Below, piece by piece: positions 18,264 to 26,295 of a stretch of 64,000 nucleotides of DNA. The notes beneath the pieces are model-generated. The model was not told the DNA's origin and did not search any database. It saw only the letters and a list, made by a program, of their open reading frames with translations. Both the position numbers and the translations under genes were made by a program. Origin of the DNA: Bacteroidota bacterium (GTDB lineage Bacteria > Bacteroidota > Bacteroidia > Chitinophagales > Saprospiraceae); NCBI GenBank assembly GCA_020160935.1, contig JAIUPL010000021.1, positions 1 to 64,000 of the forward strand, given 5' to 3'. Numbering within the stretch: the stretch's first letter is position 1; each line of letters begins with the position of its first letter.

Positions 18264-19423
18264 GAGTCTATTTCGACAACGCCGCCACCACAGCCATTTC
18301 GGAAGAAGTCATAGACGCCATGTTGCCCGCTTTGCGGCAATTGTATGGCAATCCATCCTCCATTCATGCAGAGGGTCGTGCTGCACGTGCTGCCCTGGAA
18401 AGCGCCCGCAAAACGGTAGCCCAGTGCATCGGCGCGGGTACCGGCGAGATTTTCTTTACCTCCGGAGGTACAGAAAGCAATAATATGGCGATCAAATGCG
18501 CCGTACGCGACCTGGGCGTCCAGCGCATTATCAGCAGCCCGACCGAGCACCACTGCGGTACGCATGCTATTGAAACGGTACAAAAAGTAAAAGGTGTTGA
18601 GGTGGTATGGCTTCCTGTGGACGAGCGTGGTCGGATCGACTATCATGCCCTGGAAACAGCGCTGGCCCATTCGGAGGGTAAAAAAACGCTGGTGTCGCTG
18701 ATGCATGCCAACAATGAAGTAGGTACCATGACCGATATCGCCCGGGTATCGGAACTTTGTCGTCAGTACGACGCCCTGTTTCACTCGGATACTGTACAAA
18801 CCGTAGGCCATTTTCCTGTTAATGTGCAGGAAATACCCGTCAATTTTCTTTCCGGCGCTGCTCACAAATTCCACGGCCCGAAAGGCGTTGGTTTTATTTA
18901 CATCAACCCGCAAACGCCTATAAAACCTTTTATTGATGGGGGCGCGCAGGAACGCAATATGCGTGGTGGCACCGAAAATGTGTATGGTATCATCGGTATG
19001 GCCAAAGCGCTCGAACTGGCATGCAACGAAATGAATGCCCGTACTGAACACATTCTGGATGTTCGCAACTACTTGAAAGACAGACTGCTGGAAGAGTTTG
19101 AAGATGTACATTTCAATGGCGACTGGGATGGTTCCAGTCTTTACACGGTATTGAATGTTTCATTTCCGCCATCACCCAAAAATGAAATCCTGCTGTTGAG
19201 TCTGGATATTGCAGGAGTAAGTTGTTCGGGTGGCAGCGCCTGCTCCAGCGGTTCGGAAAAAGGTAGTCACGTACTTGAAGCCATCGGCGCCGACCCGGGC
19301 CGTAAAAGCATCCGTTTCTCTTTTTCGCATTACAACACACGGGAAGAGGTGGATTATGTGGTTGAAAAACTGAAAAGTATTCTTCCGGAAATGGTGCGGG
19401 TTAATTTGTTTCCCGTAGAGTAG
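18260..19423 (+). CDS. Cysteine desulfurase, IscS/NifS family
   Basis: 387 residues, PLP-dependent. It begins MRVYFDNAATTAISEEV, then FTSGGTESNNMAIK, HHCGTHAIETV, HANNEVGTMTDI, the PLP-lysine motif GAAHKFHGPKG and the active-site cysteine region GVSCSGGSACSSGSEKGSHVL. It takes sulfur from cysteine for Fe-S clusters or tRNA thiolation. The long SGGSACSSGS loop points to the NifS/IscS group rather than SufS. No isc genes follow. The last codons and stop (VNLFPVE*) are written by the TTTCCCGTAGAGTAG repeat word, so the C-terminal tail may be repeat-derived. Confidence 0.9.
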   Translation: MRVYFDNAATTAISEEVIDAMLPALRQLYGNPSSIHAEGRAARAALESARKTVAQCIGAGTGEIFFTSGGTESNNMAIKCAVRDLGVQRIISSPTEHHCGTHAIETVQKVKGVEVVWLPVDERGRIDYHALETALAHSEGKKTLVSLMHANNEVGTMTDIARVSELCRQYDALFHSDTVQTVGHFPVNVQEIPVNFLSGAAHKFHGPKGVGFIYINPQTPIKPFIDGGAQERNMRGGTENVYGIIGMAKALELACNEMNARTEHILDVRNYLKDRLLEEFEDVHFNGDWDGSSLYTVLNVSFPPSPKNEILLLSLDIAGVSCSGGSACSSGSEKGSHVLEAIGADPGRKSIRFSFSHYNTREEVDYVVEKLKSILPEMVRVNLFPVE

Positions 19424-19469
19424 TTTCCCGCAGCGGAAAACTACTCTACGGAAATTATTCTACGGGAAA
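19409..19469. repeat. Nested inverted repeat covering the stop codon; GTAGAGTA family
   Basis: CGTAGAGTAGTTT (19414-19426) pairs perfectly with AAACTACTCTACG (19438-19450), with CCG/CGG near the loop. TTTCCCGTAGA (19409-19419) can alternatively pair with TCTACGGGAAA (19459-19469). The stop TAG of the desulfurase (19421-19423) lies inside the left arm. The word TTTCCCGTAGAGTA also builds the arms of 10839-11038. It probably acts as terminator or 3'-end stabiliser, although no U run follows. Confidence 0.8.
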
Positions 19470-19570
19470 TAAATCAGGGATACCTCTATATCTATCCCTC
19501 CCTGACGTATTTCATCCCTGAAAATCCCCGGTTTATCGGAATTGCTTTCGCCATCAGGCCCAGGGGCCCC

Positions 19571-19578
19571 TATGTTTG
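19571..19578 (+). promoter_or_regulatory. Bacteroidota -7 box TATGTTTG
   Basis: An exact TAnnTTTG match, ending 24 bases before the ATG at 19603. Confidence 0.5.
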
Positions 19579-19602
19579 CTGCATCAATCAATCGTAGCCA
19601 AC

Positions 19603-21777
19603 ATGAAGCACCTGCTTTTAGTACTCCCTCTTGTTCTTGTTTTTTTGCAACATTCCCTGGGTCAAACTGTCATCAGTGGAAAAGTGACCGACCGAAAAGG
19701 AGAGCCTTTGTTCGGAGCCAGTATCGCCATTAAAGGAAGTTATGATGGAGCAACTTCCGATTCGCTGGGCCATTTTTCATTTCGTACCCGTAAAAAAGAT
19801 TCCGTTACCATTTCTGCCTCCTATCTGGGCTATGAGCCTGAATTTCAAACACTTGTGCTAAAAGGTGGCAACCTGGACCTCCACTTCAAACTAAAAGACG
19901 CTTTCAACGAACTCAATGCCGTGACCATCACAGCGGGTATTTTCGAAGCGTCGGACAGCAAACGTATGGTCATGCTTCGCCCGATGGACATCGTGACGAC
20001 TGCCGGTGCGGGCGCCGACATCACGGCTGTTATGCAATTGCTTCCGGGGTCCAATCGCGTTGGCGAACAGGAAGGGCTGTTTGTACGCGGAGGCGCCGCC
20101 TATGAAACCAAAACCGTGATAGACGGGATGATCGTGCAGAATCCATTTTTCAGCAGTACGCCGGACGTGCCACAACGCGGCAGGTTCACACCTTTCATGT
20201 TCAAGGGAATGGCATTCAGCACCGGCGGTTACTCTGCACAGTATGGCCAGGCGCTTTCGTCGGTCTTGCTGCTTGATACACAGGACAAGGTTTCTGACCA
20301 AAGCAGTACCAACATTGTAGCCCACCTGGCGGGTGTTGGCATAGGGTACACGCACAAGGGCGCCATCAGCGGGCAATTGTACTACTCCAATCTTGCGCCG
20401 TTTCTGAAACTGGTAAAAACCAATATCGACTTTGTAAAACCACCTCAAGGCATGGGCGGCTCACTGACCTTGAATGAAAATCTGAGTAAAAACTCCGTAC
20501 TCAAAATGTATGTCACCTATAGCGACGGTGGCAACACGCTTGGGCTGCCGAATTACGATGATGGTGGCAAAATTTACCAGTTTAAACTCCGGAATCGCAA
20601 TCTTTTTACCAACAACACCTATAAAGTGTTTTTTGATGAAGGCAAATGGATCTGGCAATCCGGGTTTTCTTACAGCAATAACATCGACGATATAACTATT
20701 GGAACAACACCCGGTGATCGCCGAGACGAGCGTTCTCAAGTGCGCAGTGTTCTGAAACGTCTCTGGGGAAAAAATCAGGAAAATTCAGTGCTGGCTGGCT
20801 TGGAATACCACAATATCCGCAATTCCAACCTCTTCGACACCTATAAAGCCAGTCTTGAAGAGAATTATTCGGCAGCGTTTGCCGAAACGGAATTCTACCT
20901 GCTGACCAAACTGGCTTTGCGCGTAGGTCTGCGCGGCGAGTACACAAGTATCCTGGATCGTTACAATGCATCGCCGCGGTTTTCGGCAGCGTATAAAACC
21001 AGCCAGTACAGCCAGGTGTCTTTTGCCATGGGTCAGTTTTACCAGACGCCTGAAAAAAACTATCTGTACACCAACCGCAGCCTGGGTTATGAACTGGCCA
21101 ATCATTTTATCCTGAATTACCAATGGTCGAAAAGTGACCGCACTTTTCGGGTAGAAGCCTTCGATAAAGAGTACAAAAACCTCGTTCGAGAATACCAGAC
21201 CACTTTTGACCCCAATCCTTACCGGTTTCCAACAGGCGCCACGGACAACTCCGGATTTGGCAACGCTTATGGTTTCGACGTGTTTTTCAGAGACAAAAAA
21301 ACGGTACGGCTCGGCGATTTCTGGGTGACTTATTCTTACCTGAATACGAGCCGATTGTTTCAGAACTATCCTGTAGAAGCCGCGCCGATTTTCTCGACAA
21401 CGCATAATTTCAGCGTGGTGTACAAACAATTTATCCCGAAAATTTCATCCAATGTAGGTATCACGTACACCTACACTTCCGGCCGCCCCTACTATGACGC
21501 TGCCAGTCCGGTTTTTCTGGGCGACCGAACCAAATCATTTCAAAACGTCAGCATCGCAGCCAGCCATATCCGCAGCATAAAAGGCAGTTGGCTGGTGTTT
21601 TTCATGACATTGGACAATGTACTCGGGCGCAAGAATGAATTCGGATTCAGGTATTCATCCGACGGACAATCACGTTTCCCAGTTATTCCGGTAACCTACC
21701 GCACCCTTTTCTTTGGTGTCAGTATGAATATTTCAAGACATGCCGATGTGCCCAAAGAATCCAAACTCGACCTTTAA
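19603..21777 (+). CDS. TonB-dependent outer-membrane receptor with CarboxypepD_reg-like domain
   Basis: 724 residues. Signal peptide MKHLLLVLPLVLVFLQHSLG. CarboxypepD_reg-like domain at ~22-105 (VISGKVTDRKGEPLFGASI, TSDSLGHFSF, YLGYEPEF). Plug domain from ~125 (DITAVMQLLPGSNRVGEQEGLFVRGG, YETKTVIDGM, GGYSAQYGQALSSVLLLDT). A ~22-strand barrel follows to the C-terminus. It imports a scarce ligand using TonB energy. No SusD partner, iron or cobalamin gene adjoins, so the substrate is open. At ~725 residues it is short for a SusC protein and closer to catecholate or other small-ligand receptors. The spacer after it is the G-free tandem repeat. Confidence 0.87.
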   Translation: MKHLLLVLPLVLVFLQHSLGQTVISGKVTDRKGEPLFGASIAIKGSYDGATSDSLGHFSFRTRKKDSVTISASYLGYEPEFQTLVLKGGNLDLHFKLKDAFNELNAVTITAGIFEASDSKRMVMLRPMDIVTTAGAGADITAVMQLLPGSNRVGEQEGLFVRGGAAYETKTVIDGMIVQNPFFSSTPDVPQRGRFTPFMFKGMAFSTGGYSAQYGQALSSVLLLDTQDKVSDQSSTNIVAHLAGVGIGYTHKGAISGQLYYSNLAPFLKLVKTNIDFVKPPQGMGGSLTLNENLSKNSVLKMYVTYSDGGNTLGLPNYDDGGKIYQFKLRNRNLFTNNTYKVFFDEGKWIWQSGFSYSNNIDDITIGTTPGDRRDERSQVRSVLKRLWGKNQENSVLAGLEYHNIRNSNLFDTYKASLEENYSAAFAETEFYLLTKLALRVGLRGEYTSILDRYNASPRFSAAYKTSQYSQVSFAMGQFYQTPEKNYLYTNRSLGYELANHFILNYQWSKSDRTFRVEAFDKEYKNLVREYQTTFDPNPYRFPTGATDNSGFGNAYGFDVFFRDKKTVRLGDFWVTYSYLNTSRLFQNYPVEAAPIFSTTHNFSVVYKQFIPKISSNVGITYTYTSGRPYYDAASPVFLGDRTKSFQNVSIAASHIRSIKGSWLVFFMTLDNVLGRKNEFGFRYSSDGQSRFPVIPVTYRTLFFGVSMNISRHADVPKESKLDL

Positions 21778-21785
21778 TCTCCCCA

Positions 21786-21928
21786 CTCAACCATCTCAAC
21801 TTCTCAACCACTCAACTTCTCAACCATCTCAACTTCTCAACCATCTCAACTTCTCAACCATCTCAACTTCTCAACCATCTCAACTTCTCAACCACTCAAC
21901 TTCTCAACCACTCAACCACTCCACTCAA
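21786..21928 (+). repeat. Tandem repeat, ~16-17-base CTCAACC(AT)CTCAACTT units, no G on the plus strand
   Basis: Seven near-identical units CTCAACCATCTCAACTT or CTCAACCACTCAACTT run end to end, then decay to CTCAACCACTCCACTCAATT. The whole spacer 21778-21930 has no G on the plus strand, so its RNA would be nearly unstructured. It directly precedes the ATG at 21931 and contains no -7 box, so the next gene is probably read through from the receptor gene. The word CTCAACC also occurs in the loop at 26200-26232. Confidence 0.9.
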
Positions 21929-21930
21929 TT

Positions 21931-22608
21931 ATGAAACGTTTGCTCATGTATTTCCTCTTTGGAGCGCTCAACTATGGTATCATTTCTGCACAAAGCGCTG
22001 ACAGTCAGGCGCCTGCAAGCACGCAGAATCCGGAATTTGTAGAAGCCATGACCGGTGTGGTAGCCGATATCCAGGGAGCGCAGTTTGGCGAAGATTTACA
22101 ACCCTTTGCCAATACACTGGAACGCATCGCAGCGGCAGAACCCAAAGAATGGCTGCCATCTTACTGGGGCGCTTTCTGCTATATGATGAAATCATTTACA
22201 GAACCTGTCGTAGAAAAAAAAGACCAGTACCTTGAAAAGGCTGAAAAATTGGTGACAACTGCTGACGAACTCAACCCGAACAACGACGAGGTAGAGGTAC
22301 TTAAAGCCAACATTGCATCTGCGCGTATGGCCGTCGATCCGATGAACCGCTGGCAAAAATACGTCCCTATTGCAGGTGCAGCCATTGCCAAAGCGAAGGC
22401 GATTAATCCGCTCAACCCGCGCATTGCGCTGCATGAAGCACAGGGCGTATTTTATACCCCGGAAGCGTACGGTGGTGGCAAGGCCAAAGCACTGCCCATG
22501 ATAAAAGGCACCATTGAATTGTTCAAGGCCTTCAAACCGACCTCGCCCATGATGCCCAATTGGGGACAAGATGCGGCCGAATATATGCTGGGCGAAGCAC
22601 AAAAATAA
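21931..22608 (+). CDS. Secreted TPR-like protein of unknown function
   Basis: 225 residues. Signal peptide MKRLLMYFLFGALNYGIISA. The rest is helical with TPR-like spacing: LERIAAAEPKEWLPSYWGAFCYM, LEKAEKLVTTADELNPNNDEVEVLKANI, AKAKAINPLNPRIALHEAQGVF. The motif YTPEAYGGGKAKALPMI recurs in related Bacteroidota exported proteins whose role is unknown. It is preceded by the G-free tandem repeat, which forms the entire spacer from the receptor gene, suggesting cotranscription. No catalytic motif is seen. Confidence 0.7.
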   Translation: MKRLLMYFLFGALNYGIISAQSADSQAPASTQNPEFVEAMTGVVADIQGAQFGEDLQPFANTLERIAAAEPKEWLPSYWGAFCYMMKSFTEPVVEKKDQYLEKAEKLVTTADELNPNNDEVEVLKANIASARMAVDPMNRWQKYVPIAGAAIAKAKAINPLNPRIALHEAQGVFYTPEAYGGGKAKALPMIKGTIELFKAFKPTSPMMPNWGQDAAEYMLGEAQK

Positions 22609-22703
22609 GCATAGAAATTGCAGGACTGCGTTATACAGATTTGATTATCAAATACTTAATGCAGTTCTGCAATCCATTTTTTCACATTTTCAGGCAATAC
22701 AAG

Positions 22704-24788
22704 ATGTTGGAACCCGAAATCATAAAATCATGGCCGGTTGAAGGCATTTCGCGTATCGAAACGGAAGCATTGTTTGGAAATGTATACGTTGTCGGGCATG
22801 AAAGCAGCAAGATCAGGGTGGAAATTTCGGTCAGGAGTCTCGGTTGGCCCCTCATTTTCACATCCCGAAATACCCAGACGATTCTGAAGGACTTCGAACT
22901 CCACCTGGAACAAAAAGAGGATGTACTGCACATCAAATCCGGGCTGAAAGGCAACATGGTCAACTGGCTGCGTTTTACAGGTCTTCGATTCAAAATATCA
23001 CTCCCCAAGCACAAGGCCATTCAAACCTCTCTTCGCCTGGAAGCGGGCAATATTCGCCTCGACGATTGCGATGGAAAATTCCATGTCAGCACGGGCGCCG
23101 GCGTGTTACGTTTTGAACGGGTAAATGGGGATGTGGAGGGCAGGACTGCTGCAGGAACAGTTGAAATCAGCCGTTGTAAAGGCAATATTTCGGCACAGAC
23201 CTCGGCAGGCACCATTGAAGTCAGCGACTGCGAAGGCACCATGTCGTTTTCCACCTCGGCGGGTACTATCGAAATGGAACGCCTGGTAGGCAATGTGTAT
23301 GCCACTTCTGCCGCAGGCACAGTAGAAGCCGAAGATATCGACGGCGTGCTCAAAGTACATACCTCTGCCGGCACCATTGAAGTAAGCGGCATGAACGGCA
23401 GCCTGGGCGCCAGCACCAATATTGGAACCATCGAAGCAGAAATACTGGCACTGGGCGATTTTCTGCACCTGGAAACGCAGGCTGGAAACATCGACGTGAA
23501 GATGCCTTTCAATAAAGGCGCCGACTTGTCGATATCTGGTTATACGGTACGTGCTCCCCAAATCGAACATTTCGAGGGCATTCGGGAGCGCGACCGAATG
23601 GAAGGCGCTGTGTTCAACGGCGGCATTCCGGTTCAGATCAGGGCACATGCCGGCAATGTAAAAATTGGCCAGGGTAGATTGAATGCATTTTCTTCGCTCA
23701 ACAAGCGGATCAAGGAAAACCAGTTTACCCTGCCACAAAACTTATTCCAGTGGAACACCAAGGGTTTTCTGCTTTCTCTCGTTATCTGCGTGACTCTTAC
23801 ATATGGGGTAAATTCGATTTTTTATTTCAGCATCGAACTCTCCAATGGAAACGCTTTGAGCGGCATTTATATCGGCATCGTATTGGGCAATCTTGTGAAT
23901 TCGTTGATGGTACTATTGATGGTAGCATGGTTTACTAAATACTTCGTACCCAGAATCAAACGAAACTGGGTCAAGTATATGCTGCTAAATGCATTATCGT
24001 TGTTGGGTTCCTTTTTTGCACAAATTATCCTCATTCTGATTTACTGGCGATACGCAGACATTCCGGAAGATACAGAAGACTCGCTGAACATGGCGTATCT
24101 GTACCTGTTCATTCCCTGTATCGTTGCATCCATTTACTTCTTTTTCTGGCAACGCTCCCAGCAAATTACCCGTAAAATTTCAGAACAGGAGTATCAGTTG
24201 GTCAGCCTCGAAAAACTGAAAACCCGCGCCGAACTGGATGCCCTGCAAGCCCGCATCAACCCGCATTTTTTGTACAATGCACTCAACAGCATTGCAGGAC
24301 TGGTACATGAAGACGCCAACAAGGCAGAGCGAATGACCTTACTCCTTTCAAAATTGTTTCGTTTTACCATTGGAGTCAAAGACCAGCATTTCAATACCCT
24401 GGAGCACGAACTGGATATTGTACGCACTTACCTCGATATCGAGCAGGTGCGTTTCGGGCCACGGCTCACCTATCTGTTGCAGGTAGAAGAGGGGCTTTCA
24501 CAGGTAAAAATTCCGGTTTTTTTGTTGCAGCCCATTGTGGAAAATGCGATTAAACACGGCATCTCCAAAATTTCAGGGGAGGGTCGAATCGAGGTGCATA
24601 TTGCCCGACACGACGATCGGCTGGTTTTGCGTATCCACGACAACGGACCGCTGTTTTCGGAAAACTTCTTTACCGGCTATGGCCTGCAAAGTATTCAGGA
24701 CAAACTGAAATTGTTGTACGATCATCGGGCCAGTTTTGACATTCAAAACAATGATTTCAAACAAGTTATCATAGAATTGCCATGCTAA
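22704..24788 (+). CDS. LytS-type sensor histidine kinase with N-terminal DUF4097-like beta-repeat domain
   Basis: 694 residues, no signal peptide. Residues ~1-330 resemble the DUF4097/head-GIN fold and contain about seven 18-residue repeats (e.g. GNISAQTSAGTIEVSDCE) with core TSAGTIE, approx. 23070-23450. Four membrane helices span ~353-475, then a short coiled segment leads to the His_kinase domain (LDALQARINPHFLYNALNSI, phospho-acceptor His ~519) and HATPase (VENAIKHGI, IHDNGPLF, GYGLQSIQDKL). Because no export signal precedes the repeats, they are probably cytoplasmic, which is unusual for this fold. It overlaps the response regulator gene by 7 bases. ATG 22704 starts MLEPEIIKSWPVEG; upstream in-frame sequence is spacer and the previous gene. 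Confidence 0.85.
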   Translation: MLEPEIIKSWPVEGISRIETEALFGNVYVVGHESSKIRVEISVRSLGWPLIFTSRNTQTILKDFELHLEQKEDVLHIKSGLKGNMVNWLRFTGLRFKISLPKHKAIQTSLRLEAGNIRLDDCDGKFHVSTGAGVLRFERVNGDVEGRTAAGTVEISRCKGNISAQTSAGTIEVSDCEGTMSFSTSAGTIEMERLVGNVYATSAAGTVEAEDIDGVLKVHTSAGTIEVSGMNGSLGASTNIGTIEAEILALGDFLHLETQAGNIDVKMPFNKGADLSISGYTVRAPQIEHFEGIRERDRMEGAVFNGGIPVQIRAHAGNVKIGQGRLNAFSSLNKRIKENQFTLPQNLFQWNTKGFLLSLVICVTLTYGVNSIFYFSIELSNGNALSGIYIGIVLGNLVNSLMVLLMVAWFTKYFVPRIKRNWVKYMLLNALSLLGSFFAQIILILIYWRYADIPEDTEDSLNMAYLYLFIPCIVASIYFFFWQRSQQITRKISEQEYQLVSLEKLKTRAELDALQARINPHFLYNALNSIAGLVHEDANKAERMTLLLSKLFRFTIGVKDQHFNTLEHELDIVRTYLDIEQVRFGPRLTYLLQVEEGLSQVKIPVFLLQPIVENAIKHGISKISGEGRIEVHIARHDDRLVLRIHDNGPLFSENFFTGYGLQSIQDKLKLLYDHRASFDIQNNDFKQVIIELPC

Positions 24789-25540
24789 AAACCATCCTTG
24801 TCGACGATGAGCCACTGGCTGTAAGCAGGTTGAAACGTTTGTTGCAGCCTTACCAGGACGATTTTGAAGTCATTGCAGAAGCAGGTAATGGCCTCGACGG
24901 GCTGGAGTTGATCAAAAACCTGCAACCCGACCTGATTTTTCTGGATATTGAAATGCCCATGCTATCGGGTTTCGAATTGCTCGCCCAACTGGAACAAATG
25001 CCCTTGGTGGTGTTCGTGACGGCTTTTGATCAATATGCCATCCGCGCATTTGAAGAAAACTCGATCGACTATTTGCTTAAACCTGTGGAGGCAGAAAGGC
25101 TGGAAAAAACGGTGGATAAAATCCGCAAATTCAATAGCAGGCCCGCAGATGGCCTTTTCAATGCCAATCTGCTACAGGTGCTCGAGCGACTGAAACCCAA
25201 AAAAGACATTCATTCCATTTCGGTAAAATCGGGAGAGCGCTTCATTTTTATTCCACTGGCAGACATCAGCCACTTTGAGGCCGAAGATAAATACGTGTTT
25301 CTGCGCACGCTGGAAGGCAAACAACATCTGACCAATTACACCATCACGGTGCTGGAAGAAAAACTGCCCGATTATTTTGTTAGAATCAGTCGCTCGACCA
25401 TTGTTAATTCAATGATTATCAAGGAAATACAACGCGAATTCAACGGACGGTTCGCAGTAATCATGAAAGATAATAAGTCGACGCGCCTGAAAACCGGCAG
25501 TTCTTACGGCGATCAGGTGAAGCGCCTCATGGAAATATGA
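24782..25540 (+). CDS. LytTR-family response regulator
   Basis: 252 residues. The receiver domain (1-~120) shows the acidic pair VDDEP, the phospho-acceptor Asp in DLIFLDIEMPMLSG, the Thr/Ser switch VVFVTAFDQYAIRAF and Lys in YLLKPVEAERL. The LytTR DNA-binding domain (~150-250) shows ISVKSGERFIFIPLADISHFEAEDKYVFL, TNYTITVLEEKLPDYFVRISRSTIVN and the late LKTGSSYGDQVKRLM. It is translated with the upstream kinase (7-base overlap) and is its evident partner. Targets are unknown. Confidence 0.92.
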   Translation: MLKTILVDDEPLAVSRLKRLLQPYQDDFEVIAEAGNGLDGLELIKNLQPDLIFLDIEMPMLSGFELLAQLEQMPLVVFVTAFDQYAIRAFEENSIDYLLKPVEAERLEKTVDKIRKFNSRPADGLFNANLLQVLERLKPKKDIHSISVKSGERFIFIPLADISHFEAEDKYVFLRTLEGKQHLTNYTITVLEEKLPDYFVRISRSTIVNSMIIKEIQREFNGRFAVIMKDNKSTRLKTGSSYGDQVKRLMEI

Positions 25541-25595
25541 CACACGCGAGCCGCGTCATGTGAAGTTGAAACGTTTTGGGTACAACTTTTTACCC

Positions 25596-25603
25596 TAATT
25601 TTG
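25596..25603 (+). promoter_or_regulatory. Bacteroidota -7 box TAATTTTG, 4 bases from the ATG
   Basis: An exact TAnnTTTG match. The ATG begins at 25608, so a start about 5 bases past the box falls on or beside the start codon and the mRNA should be leaderless or nearly so. A TTTG at 25575-25578 is spaced 17 bases upstream, shorter than the usual 19-21. Confidence 0.6.
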
Positions 25604-25607
25604 GCGC

Positions 25608-26129
25608 ATGCGAATCCTTTACTCTTTCTTATTGTTGCTGTGTGCTTGTTCTGTTACAGGGCAAAAAATGTTGCTGCTGGAAAAAGCCAACCGGGCAAAA
25701 ACCGTCAAAATGTATATTGGAGAAACGCTCCAGTTCAGGCTCAACGGTCCGGAAAATTACTGGTACGAACGAACCATCACCGACATCCTGCCGGAGTCCA
25801 ATGTTCTTTTGCTGGATAATTTTCCGGTAAAACTGGACAGCATTTCTGATATCAAAGTATATAGACGTAGTGCCTGGCGCATTACCGGCGCATCGCTGGT
25901 AAGTCTGGGTGGTACATTGGCGCTGGCCACTACTGTAGGCAGAGTGCTGTACAACGACAAGAAACTCGATTTGCCCAAATTATACAGCGCTTCTGTCGTT
26001 TCCTTTGGAGCAGGCATGTTTATGCTGTCCAAGCGAAAACTTAAACTGGGCCAAAAACACCGGCTACGAATCGTGGAGATTAAATTTCCCGAACCATTGA
26101 TAGCGCCGCCGCCTATGAAGAGGCAATAG
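25608..26129 (+). CDS. Exported protein of unknown function
   Basis: 173 residues. Signal peptide MRILYSFLLLLCACSVTG. A small beta-rich region follows (KTVKMYIGETLQFRLNGPENYW, DNFPVKLDSISDIKVYR), then two weakly hydrophobic helices (~88-108, 122-140) and a basic C-terminus ending in PPPMKRQ. Similar layouts occur in short Bacteroidota envelope proteins without assigned function. It has its own promoter and a predicted leaderless mRNA. Convergent with the malic enzyme gene across a long inverted repeat. Confidence 0.65.
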   Translation: MRILYSFLLLLCACSVTGQKMLLLEKANRAKTVKMYIGETLQFRLNGPENYWYERTITDILPESNVLLLDNFPVKLDSISDIKVYRRSAWRITGASLVSLGGTLALATTVGRVLYNDKKLDLPKLYSASVVSFGAGMFMLSKRKLKLGQKHRLRIVEIKFPEPLIAPPPMKRQ

Positions 26130-26140
26130 TGGGTTTTGGT

Positions 26141-26292
26141 GTTTTGGTGTTTTGGTGTTTTTGTTTGCTTCGTGCTTAGCATTCAGGTTTTGAATACGCC
26201 CACTCAACCCTCAACACCTCAACCCTCAACACCTTGACTCATATTTTCGAATGCCAAGCGCGAAGCAAACAAAAACACAAAAACACTAAAAC
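26141..26292. repeat. Inverted repeat, 44-base arms, between convergent genes
   Basis: The left arm 26141-26184 and right arm 26249-26292 match as reverse complements at 40 of 44 positions. The outer arm is GTTTTGGTGTTTTGGTGTTT and the inner part includes TTTGCTTCGTGCTTAGCATTC. The 64-base loop contains CTCAACCCTCAACAC twice. The right arm stops 3 bases before the malic enzyme stop. The structure probably ends both transcripts. Confidence 0.85.
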
Positions 26293-26295
26293 ACA

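Noticed and set aside
18239-19111. Minus-strand ORF (290 codons) opposite the cysteine desulfurase gene
   Set aside because: Shadow of a strongly conserved gene; no start context or family similarity.
21786-21928. CRISPR array
   Set aside because: The units are contiguous, without spacers of unique sequence, and no cas genes are present. It is a simple tandem repeat.
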